Shown one piece after another: positions 37,206 through 54,889 of a DNA stretch of 64,000 nucleotides. The DNA is from Takifugu bimaculatus (Eukaryota; Chordata; Actinopteri; Tetraodontiformes; Tetraodontidae). The notes under the pieces were generated by a model. That model did no database searches and had not been told where the DNA came from. It saw only the letters and a program-made list of their open reading frames with translations. Position numbers and translations under genes: made by a program. The stretch spans positions 5,796,135 to 5,860,134 of the forward strand of contig CP034992.1 of NCBI GenBank assembly GCA_004026145.2. The letters are read 5' to 3'. Within the stretch, counting starts at the first letter, position 1, and every line of letters starts with the position of its first letter.

Positions 37206-40200
37206 TCACAGACAAGCGTTCCGCAGGCCCTCGGACACCAGCAGGCCGATCCTGGGTGTCCACGGGACCACGACGCTTTGCATGGTGATCAGCAGATGTC
37301 CTGTCCCAGCCTCCTCAGAGCCTGCCAGCAGGTACTCCATACCTGGTGTCAGAGTTAAAGATACTGTAACCATTTTTTGTTTCTTTTGAATATCAAACTA
37401 GCAGAACCTGATGCCATGGCTGGTGGCCGTCTTACCAGGGTTCAAGACAGGACAAGTGCAGCCATGTTTGGTCCAGGACAGAGGATAGATGCTGCTGGTG
37501 CCCAGGGAGAGCTCCGTTTGACCCGATTGAAAGACTTTACGAACTTTGACTTGCACCTCTGCGTGGGTCCCTTTGTCATGAGCGGACAGCACACTGGCCT
37601 TGATAACTGCATCAATCACACAGGTGCAGTCAAGAGGACTGAAATCTGTCTACAGTCCACAGGTTCATCTAAAGTTACGTTAAGATCAGCTTTCCTACCG
37701 TAATCATGTTTGATCCTACAGAGTTCAGATGCACTCCTCAGCTTTTTCTCCTTGCAGCTACACTTCCCTGTGTACCGACAGTTGCATCAAACAGAACCTC
37801 GACGTTGCAGCGCTCTGGAAATTCAAGGTGAGGTGCGACGGCGCTCACCTGTGTGGTGCAGGGTGGAGACCGCGCGGCCCTTTGTCCACTGCACATCATC
37901 TTCGAATGTGTGATCCACATCAGGAACCTTCCCACCGATGGGGACGTTGACCACATGGTTGTCGCTGTAGCTGCAAAAGTGGTTGACTAGCATAAACCTC
38001 ACAGTTTTGGTCCTATTATGGATATTTAGGGAATGTGATTGTGTTACACGTGTGGCTAACCTGGTCAAACACTGCCCAGTGGTGGGGTCACAACTGCGAG
38101 GGCAGGTACATGGTTTACAACCTTCCTCGCTAAACCCCCAAAAACCAGGCAAGCACTGGCCGCAGTCTGCACCGCCAACGCCCGGTTTGCAGCGGCACTG
38201 CCCACTCCTCGGGTGGCACCAGGGGCTCTCCTCCCCAGGATGGGGTGGCAAAGAGCCCCGCGGATCACACCAGCAGCCTGAAAAACGCACCGTAACTTCA
38301 AACTTCACAGCTAAAGTCCTCTCGTGGTCCCAGGTCGTTTCCCGTCTCTTACGTTTGCATGCGAGTGGGGAGCTGAGGGGAAGAGACGGGTGACGGTGGT
38401 AACCGTGGCGACAGCGCTGGCACCTGCGGCCGACCGTGTTGTGTTTGCAGTTGTGGCAGACGCCCCCGCTGGTGCCGCCCGAGGAGAGCCACGCCCGCTC
38501 AGAGAAGTGGCAGCTGTCGGCGTGGCCGTGGCACTGGCACTCTGCAGCCACAGCGGTGGAGAGAGAAGTGAGTTAAAATATTATTCCAGTTCAAACTGTT
38601 TGGAAACAGAAGCGCTGCAGTCCTGATGGTCACATTTACTCTGACAAGCGTTGGACTCCCCGCTGCTGCTGTTTGCAGGCCTCCAAGGACGGTCGTTGTA
38701 GAGCTGGGCGCACTTCTCACAGTGATGGCCTGTTGTGTGGTGAGCACACTGACACCTGCCGAACACCTGGAAGACACATCTGGGCATCCTCAGTTGCTTT
38801 ACTTACAGGAGCAGACCCAGGCCACGCGCTGGCCTTTGTCTGTAAACCTAAAATAGATCCTGGCCGGTGTTGTAAAGCATAAGAAAGGGTTTTTAAAGGG
38901 CGATACGTTCCACCGGTGACTGTTTTCACATCTGGACAGGACAACCTGGAACATGCATTCGAGGTTCTGAAGCCTGGCCAAAGTGAAAACCAACACCCGC
39001 CCTTTGACTTGAATTCAAAGGAGAACCCGCTTACCATGTTCTGGTCCTGACTTGTGTCTCGACTGTTGTTGTGAGGTGCGCATGACCCAGCATGTCCGTG
39101 ACACAGGCAGGTCCCCCTGGCCAGTAAAGTGGAAACGGCATAAGGTGCAGCGGCTGTGCTCTCTGTGACGGGGGCAGAGGTCAGAGCTGAGGCTGGTGAG
39201 CTGGTCTCTGCAGGATCCGGACAGGTCTGAGCTTTGAGCAACCTTATGCGGAGGTTAGTGAGGGCGAGGCGGGCGACGGCCTCGGGACTATAAGGGTCCA
39301 GTATTTTGGAAGTGCTTGGGTCCAGTAGACGTAATATCACCTGAGGAGGAGAGCAAAGCAAATAAAGCGCCACAACTCTGTAAAGCATTGAGAATCTGCA
39401 CCCAAACGGGTGCTTTCTTACCTCCCCTTTTGTGCACGGGGTGGCCGCTGTGTAACGGGACGTGCACAGAGAACCTTCGTCGTCTGGCAAACCAAACTCT
39501 GCGCTGCAATTTTGCGCAAACAGCCGCAGAGTTTCCCAGGTCTTCCCAAAGTCCGCCGAGCGTTCGATCGCCATGGCAGCGGGCCGGGGTGACCTGAAGA
39601 CCAAAATCACGTGGGACAGAACGAAGCGTGTCTCCAAGTCCAGCCGGATCTCATCCGGAGCGCCCGCGGCTGCGCTCGACGCCCACCAGGTATCCGGGTG
39701 CAAGAAAGGGTCGTCGGCCATGTGAGAGGACGGGTGGGTGTCCTCGATGCAGAGGTGGGGGTGCGCAGGAGGATCCAGGCGGAGGCTGGGAGAGGAACGG
39801 TTTCCATAGCATCCTGAAAGAGTTCGGAGGGCTCTGCCGCTCGCCAGGTTCCCAATGGATGGACTGCAAGCACGGTCAACACACCTGGAGACTGACACAC
39901 AAGGTGACAGGGGATCAGCTATGATGTCATTTTGTGTAGGAATAATGAGGATCTGTGGGTGCTTTTGTATTCATTTGTTCTGGTAATAGAAAAGGACTGG
40001 GGGGTGGGGGGGCACTGACATAATCGAATCAATAGACTTTTCATTGTCTCTGTGATGAATACTTTATTTGCCAGACTTTTGTGATTGTGGCATAGCTGCT
40101 GCCTTTGAAGGACACACGCGCGCGCCCACGCACGCACTAACACGGGCTCAGAGAGCATCCTCTCAGGTTGCATTTAATGGACACGCCTCAGAACTGCTAT

Positions 40201-40428
40201 CAAATGCAGCAGAACTAAGCCCCATGGAGGTAAAAATAAGGATCTATAAATCTATGTTTCAATAGAAGAAGTCTAGTCCTCTTAGTCAGCAAAGCAACAA
40301 TGAGAGAGCAAATGAGGCGCCTGAATCAAAGCAGAAGCAGAATGCACCTTACCTGCTCTGCTGTGCGTCACCATTAAAAACAGCCACCACTTCGTCGCCA
40401 GCAGCCGGAGTCGGTCGTTCCCAAACAT
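37206..40428 (-). CDS. ntn4: Netrin-4
   Basis: Netrin-4 is a secreted basement-membrane protein that binds laminin gamma chains and disturbs laminin network assembly. Ten coding exons on the minus strand, 5' to 3': 40428-40353, 39891-39422, 39340-39035, 38766-38640, 38541-38353, 38277-38061, 37970-37849, 37767-37699, 37606-37436, 37342-37206. They total 1884 nt, 627 aa, against 628 in human. Residues 1-25 form a signal peptide. A laminin N-terminal domain follows (about 28-255, with SPRPAAM and DFGKTWE), then three laminin-type EGF repeats (about 257-325, 327-388, 390-450), a linker, and a C-terminal netrin (NTR) domain (about 506-627, with LSAHDKGTH and GCTCPVLNPG). Intron 2 has no in-frame stop, so the open frame runs across it. 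The poly(A) signal on the minus strand is at 37058-37053. The gene is convergent with chchd4. Confidence 0.94.
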
Positions 40429-43400
40429 GTTAACAACTTTCTTTGTTTACGCGCTGTTTACGATGCCAACGATGCTACAAACACCGCCCAGCAAACGGCT
40501 GTCCTCAGCATTCTGTGGAGTCTATCGGACGGGCAAGCGCATTCCTCTGCCAATTACGCAATGCGCAAAGTGCCAGGAGGACTCCCCGAACATTTTCTCA
40601 CCGACGTCCTCCGAGGAACAGCGTTGATTAAAAAAAACTCCTTGATGAATTTCCGGAGCAAAAGCGAAGACGGAACTGCTAATTCCAGGTTAGCCCCATA
40701 AATCTGTACATTTAACGGAAGACTCGTACACACGCAAACATCTGTATTGCTAAGTGTGCGCACGCGAGTCCAGATGATGGCATCGATAAATGCTCAGGCT
40801 CCTATCCCGGTCCAATCCTCGTGATGTTAGAATCCCGTTGAATACCAACCAGCTGTGTCTGACGCTCAGCGCCTTTACGCACGGGACAGGAGTGCGCGCA
40901 GTATTTATTCACATCTCCCGCCCACAACACCCACACGGACACACGCATACACCCCAAAAAGCCTTTTGTTTGTCTTTTATAATCTGAAATCCAGAGACCC
41001 AGATGTTGAGGACGCGCACTACGGATACACCGGGCACGACTCTGCACTACAGGCCGAGGAAATTAGTTTATCTGCTTCTGGCCTCCTGGGTTTCATCCGC
41101 ACTAATTCCAAGTTACGGCTCCCTTTCAGGTTCAGCGACAAGAAATCCGAGAGGAGGGACAGAAATAGAGGCCGGTGCTATTTGCAGCAGGATTACAGGG
41201 AAGAGAAGTAACAGCTTGGAGTTTTAACGCAATTATTTGGACAGTGAAATAAACCCTACGTGACAAAATATCTTTGGACCTGCTGATTAATGAAACCACC
41301 GACTGAGCTGGAAGGATCTCTGTCGTTTTTAAATACATTTTTTTCCAGATCCGACTTCCTCTGGAGACAAACAAAAGCAGAATGATAAAGGGATAATAAA
41401 TGAGTCAGTGATGCTGATTTATACTTGGATAGAATATGATATGCGGCTGTTTATGAGGCGGTCTCCAGGGGTTACCCTCATCATCCCGACCGTCATCATT
41501 CTTTTCTTTGTTGATTTATTGTCTTTCTTTTCTGTGTTGATTTTAAACAACTGTCACCCTAAAAATGCTTTCTATCGTTTCTACACTCTAAAATCATGAA
41601 TCGTTGTTCTTTGGCGTCACCTACACCAACGACAGTCCATGGTTTTTTTCAAAGACGGAGGTGGTTCGTTGAGGTTTGAGGTCAAGTTTGGAACTGAGCA
41701 ATAAACTCTTTTAAAAGCTGCCATTTGAAGTGAAAGTAAACTATGTGTGGTTGCTCCTTTTGGCCTGAAAATGCAAAACACGTTGAATTCTTAATTGAGT
41801 AAATCTTAATGAAGGGTAATTTTCTGGGTTAAAGGAATGCGCAGCCGCATCTAATAAAGTCCTTGTTTGGCGCGCGACAGGGAGGATTGATGAATTGAAA
41901 TAAACCCTGGTGCACGCTGCAGCTGCCGACAGATGTTGCACTGAGCAAAAAAAAAAGCAGTAACTCTCTTTTTCATTGAATTCATTTTCTACATTCTTAA
42001 CATACGTCTCAATTGCGGCTACCCCCTGCTGTGACGGGTCAAATACCAGCCAGGGAAGGTCAAAAGGATCTCCTACCTGCCCCGTGACTGCCTCTCTAAT
42101 TGCTCCCTTTTCTCTCCTTCACAGGTTCGACCGGAGGCCGGGGTCAACGGAACCAGGGACTCGCCCGCCCCATCCTCGTAATGTTCACTGTTTGTCCAAG
42201 TCATGATCTGAGCACGTGGACATGATCCCAGGCTCCCTTTGGATCTCTACGTCATCATCGCCGGTGTTGGGGCATTTGGAAATAATCACCTCAGACGGTT
42301 TGTTGTGGCTCTTCTGTTATGGAGACAGACGCACGCGGTGAGATCTAATGTGTAGGTATCCACCCACCACAGCCACAGTTAATAGGCAGCGTCTGAGTTA
42401 ATAACTGAGGTCAGAGTTAATTACCCTGCTGTATTTTTAAAGTGGGACCCACTGATTTTACCATGTAAAGGCTGCTACAGTGACGTCATATCGATCAAGA
42501 AACGACCCATCTCATCTGTAGGATAACGCTCAATCAACTGTATGGAATCATCACTAAATACTTACATAATTTAGCTTCAGACAGCTCAAAGTAAAAAGGG
42601 AGAAGGAGGAAGGTCAGATGCAAGTTCTGGTCCAATCAAAGCGTCGCGTCTGTTGCGTTCATTTTACCTTTTACACCAAAATTACCAGGAATTTTTTTTT
42701 TAATCTGGAATTTATTTAGCAGGTTTTTTAAAAAGAATGCTGGTTATCTGTGTGGTTTGTGTTTTTCACCATGACTCAAAGTTCTGAAACATGTCAGGCT
42801 GATGGGGAATTATGGGGTGTTGTGGTGGTGTGACGCACCGCAGCTTTATAATCTACCTTGAGATTCGTCAAATCTTTACATATTTGCTTTTTCTGACAAA
42901 AGGTTTTTTTTCCAAGGAAAGTTTGAGAAGATCGAGAGAAAGAAAACTTATTGTGGAAACACGATTAGGTTTTTAAAAATCCTGTATAAATTTCAAAGTT
43001 TATGTAGTGTAAAATAGACAATTTATACATTATAATGTCTCAAGAACGCTGTTCGGGGAGGATCTTTCACTTTTGACTGTTAGCGTGCTAATCAGACATT
43101 TTTACAGCCGTTTATATCATTTAACAAAACAAATTATGAATTTTGAGCATCACTCACCTAAATACATTCACATCTAGCAATTTTCCATAGACTACTTGGA
43201 ATGAGCTTTGCCTTTAAGTCACACAGCAGTGATTTTAGGCAGAATCTACAACATTTACTTCAGCATATGTAACGGGGGATCTCCCTCTTTCATAAACGCA
43301 CCAGTGACCAATTGGTTTTATTCATGTCAGTGCCACCAAAATGTTACTGTTGCTCCCAAGTTTGAACAAGACAAACTGTGGCTGACAGCAGTGCTGGATG

Positions 43401-46400
43401 CTGGCCAGATCTTCACCGCTGACATTCTTCCTCTTTTACAGCCTGTTCTGTCTGACTAGGACTCCGCTTCTCAAATTCACAACAAGAAACGGTTGAAATG
43501 AAAGGAAAAATCAAAGGCAGCTGTTTGAGGTCTGGGGCCAGGTTAGAGGTTCCATTGCACGTCTCTTGTGCCTGGCTGGTTTGTTACGATGAGGCCCCCT
43601 TCTGGGCTCATTAAAGGTAGTTATTGGCACGCCAAGGGTCCACCTGTGAGTCACGCTAGCCAAGAGGGCGACTTCATGGTTTACTGCCCCACCTTCCTGT
43701 CGTGCTTCCCCCCCAAGAAACTAAAATCGGCAAATCACGTTGGCCCCGTTTACACACTCAATTGACGTAGCTATGCAGAATTACAGCCCGTTCTGAAGTT
43801 AGCTTAATGAGACTTTCCTGGAAGTTACGGGCTTCAGGGTGCGCCCACGTTTGTGGTCTAAGTATGTGGGTGTCAGCAGAAGGTGTATAAGAACACGGAC
43901 CCTCCTGGCATGCCCAACAATGTTATGTTAAAAAGGGTATTGCCTTGATCCTATTAACCAACATCTGGCCAGCAGGAGGAGCTAAAGTTAGCCACACATG
44001 CCGATGTCATTAGTGTAAAATGGCTGTTAAGAAAGATGTGACCCTGGTAAGATTGTAAACCTGAAAAAGAGGGATTAGCAGAGGTGGATAATTTTTAAGA
44101 ACTAATCTATGAAATGTGATTTATTGATCTGTGTGAATCAATACTCTGATATTGATGGTGTTGATATACAGTCCTGGCCTCTTCATCATTCCTTTTGGGA
44201 GCCTCATTGGCTGGATCTCAGGACCGTTAAACACATGTTAACGATTAATATGGTGCTGTGATCAGGTTGCTTTCAGACCACTGATGTAATTTGATTATAG
44301 GCCTTTGGGAGATCTCTGATCTGGCTTAGGCTTCCTCGATGAGATGATTTGTTTGGGTCTGTGCTCCACTGCAAAAACAAATGTGAGCCTTTTAGACCAG
44401 TACAACTTTCCGAACATCCACTCGTTCCTGCTAGCCTCCGTGTGGCACCGTATCCTTTAGAAATGACATGCAAGGGGTCAGACAAAATGAGAGATTTATT
44501 CCTGCCTGGATAACCAATCTCAGGCTGCGCTGGCGAATTTTCAAAGGAGGGGGGCCTGCGATGCACAGCATGTAAAAGCATGCTCTCCATTCAAATTCCA
44601 TCAGCTCATCATGACCATCATTATCGTCACTATCTTCAACAGCATGAGATGGGAGCGTTGTGATGCCTGTAAAGGTCCTATTTTAGAGGAATTATCTTGA
44701 GAAAGGCCGCGGTGGGTGGGCAAAACACAGAGGTCGGTGCTTGCTAACCAACCAAGCCCAACATCTGGGTTTATAGGCTGTTTATGTGCACGCTCGGAGG
44801 TATTGTCCCAGTCCAGGTAAAACTGAGTCAACCATTAACCGGTTAGTGGAAGCAGTAATTTGTTTTCAATCTGGATTCTGTGCAAACTCGAGAATATGGG
44901 TTCTTATATAATTCACAGGCACAAAATGTACATTTCTAAGTCATACTGCTTCTGAGACGTACTAAAAAATGAAATTATCGCTCCTTTTTATGTTTTTTCC
45001 AAGGCTTGACTATTGCAGCTCTGTTGAAAGTGAGAGTTTGGAACCAACTCCCAGCAATCACAGAATCATTACAGAATTTATGCTTCCCAGCCCAGATCAG
45101 CCCAAGATCCAGTGTGCGCATGTGAGACAGATGCGGAGGTCTGTGTGTATTTCCGGTCATTTTCTCACGCCATGTTTTTATATTAAACTGTGAACATTAA
45201 TTATATTCCTCATGTTTTCTTTCGGCGTCAACAGAAAACTCGAAGCAACTCTGGCTCCACCTGGAGGCCGGTCATATTACTGCAATTGTTCTGGGTCCGA
45301 GACACCATGACAAGGGGTAAACTGGACAAAAAAACCACCTCTGCACAAGACACAATACAGCAACATTCAGTTGCTGCAGCGGTTTGAGGAAGGTTCTGAC
45401 GCCTCTCCGTGAATGAAGGCTAAACCTAAACTCACTAAAGCACCTATCTCTCAGAGGATCCACTTCTGCACAGCTGGATCACCGGTGGTGTTCCACCTGT
45501 CTTCCCCTCAGGCTTTTCTCACAGGGACCCTTCAGATTTCTCACTCTGAGGGCTCCATTGACAAATTGGATTCAACTTTATGTAAAAGAGATTTAATAGG
45601 GATCCTTTCTTGCTGTTTATTTCTGCTGTGATTGATTTTTAAATTCAATGATTGAGTCAAGCTCTGAGATAACTGAGAAACCAGATGTGATATTGTTGGT
45701 GTTCCAGGAGTTTTCCAGGTTTATTAACAGGTTTAACCCTACGATTAGAACAAGTGTAGACATTAAAGATTCAGTAAGGTCCGTCTTTTCTCAGGAGAAA
45801 TTAATGAGCTGAAAGGAGAGCGCTTGGGTCGCGCATGGGTGCGTGGCTCTTGTTTTTTGCGGTTTTATTACTCACTCAAAATAGATTTGTCAGTGTCCTG
45901 TTTCATGCTCTGTATTTTCCACCCCGCTGCCTGTTGTCCACATCTTGTGCCGGCATGTTTGTGTCTCTGAAACACCCGAAGCGGTCATAGGGGGAAAACA
46001 AACCAAAAACCCCCACAAATGTGTGATTTTTTTGTGAATGGAACAAAGTTTTTGTCTCTTTGCACGCAGTCTGTCACCCATGGGTGATTCCACCCACTGT
46101 GTAGTGGGATCGGTGAATAAAATTCACTTTACAGATGAATCTCCTTACCCGAGAGTTGGTTTTTACTTCTTAAAAGGGGAATTTCACTGTGTTCTCTTCA
46201 CCCAGTTATTACAACCCAGCTAACTATTAGTGATAGGATTGTTTAATAATCTCGGGATTTACGTACAAAGTTTGTTAGTGGAAAGTTTCCAGCTTCTGAC
46301 TCCCCGGACCTCCTTGATGACACGCCGGGCTCCTTTAAGGCACTAGACACCGGTTGATTCGAGAAATCTGAGTGGTGTGTCGGAGGGTGGCGCTTGGACA

Positions 46401-46760
46401 GCCAGTGACAGTGACAGGAGGCCATGTGAGGAAAGGACTCCGGGGGCTGCCGAGATCAGCAGGAGGTCATCGGGATCCGTGCAAGACGCTCACCGCGGCG
46501 CCGCTCCGCTCCGCCCCTCCGGAGCTCTTCAATATTTAGAAATCCATTTACAAAAGAAAAGAAAGATTGACCTGGAGAGGCGTTTGAGTTGGACAATTAA
46601 TAGAGTGAGTTTACCGGACTGTCCTCGCGGGCTTTGGCGCCGTGACAACGCGGTGGTCGCTTCTGAACTCCAGGAAGTGTTTTTCTTTGTCGGAGTTTTT
46701 TTGTTTGTTTGTTTGTTTGTTTTTGTTGACTTTTCCCTCTTTGGACCAGCCGGCGTGAAC
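40429..46760. other. intergenic region between the divergent genes ntn4 and mapkapk3
   Basis: About 6.3 kb without a recognised exon. It should hold both promoters: 46380-46760 is GC-rich and contains the mapkapk3 leader, with a TTTG tract at 46695-46726. Open frames such as 43208-43459 (+) and 40855-41211 (+) have no domain likeness. Confidence 0.5.
46695..46726. repeat. (TTTG)n tract in the mapkapk3 5' leader
   Basis: Five GTTT units flanked by T runs, ending about 35 bp before the chosen mapkapk3 start codon. Translating it in the mapkapk3 frame gives an unlikely Phe/Val-rich stretch, which argues that the frame upstream of 46761 is leader. Confidence 0.85.
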
Positions 46761-54044
<7,284 letters not shown>

Positions 54045-54638
54045 GACCACGAGGGGGAACCGCGGCCGCAAGGACAGCCGATGTGGAGGGAAATCTCTGA
54101 CATTAATGAACGGCAGATTCACACCGGCGGGGGCAGGATGGTAGTGAGGTGTGGAGACGAACGTGTCAGCTGCCTCAACTGTGTTTAAAGGTTTTTATCT
54201 TTGTATGTTGTTTTTTTTTTAGACCATACGTGTTTTTAAAGTGCCTCTTTGCAGACGTGAAGTGTTTGTTTTGAATATGTGTGTGCGCGTGTCTCCGTGA
54301 GTGTGTGAACTTGTGAGTGTGCTGAACACGGTGTCTGGTTTTATGTTTTGTCCTGCTATTGTCTGTTTTGTGCTCGATCCTGACTGCTGCAGATCTCTGA
54401 CCTCACGGTGGAGCCCCGGATCTCTGGGGTTGTGACACTTATATTGACAAAGGTTCAGTGTGTGCGTGTGTGTGCGTGCGTGCGTGTGTGTGTAGTCAGC
54501 GCAGTTGAGTAAACTTCTTTCAATCAGGGCTGCGGTCTTGACCTTCAAAGCTAAGTTGCGCAGCCTTTAGTGGCGGAAATTTCGTATCCAAGCTGAAACC
54601 AACAGTGTGTGAAAACCTCAATGGTCCAAACTGCTGAG

Positions 54639-54644
54639 AATAAA
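54639..54644 (+). promoter_or_regulatory. poly(A) signal of mapkapk3
   Basis: AATAAA lies about 600 nt after the stop codon at 54042-54044. The 3' UTR between contains TG-rich stretches near 54280 and 54460-54495. Confidence 0.65.
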
Positions 54645-54889
54645 GTATAAACTGAGGTAAATATGCTTGTTTAGTGTTTTGTTTTCATGTGCTCCTTGGA
54701 ACTATTGCCTTTGTAGTGGAGTCCTTTGCTATAAATAGCAGCGGCAGAACAGTTATGTGGGACGCGACCATCTGACTGGAACTGAAAAAGGTCAGCATTA
54801 ATATGTTTAGATTACATGGCACGCACCTTCCCCCACTTGGATCACATGGTGCCCGTGCAGTATTTAGGGGATAGGTGAGGGAGGGTCGG

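Noticed and set aside
38717..39898. A single 393-codon minus-strand open frame across several ntn4 exons
   Set aside because: It reads through introns that happen to lack stops. Splice sites and the family alignment show separate exons at 39891-39422 and 39340-39035.
46377..46760. In-frame N-terminal extension of mapkapk3 from an upstream ATG
   Set aside because: The added part has no MK3 likeness, includes a translated TTTG repeat, and the chosen ATG at 46761 gives a protein of family-like length. A weak possibility remains that it is a translated leader.
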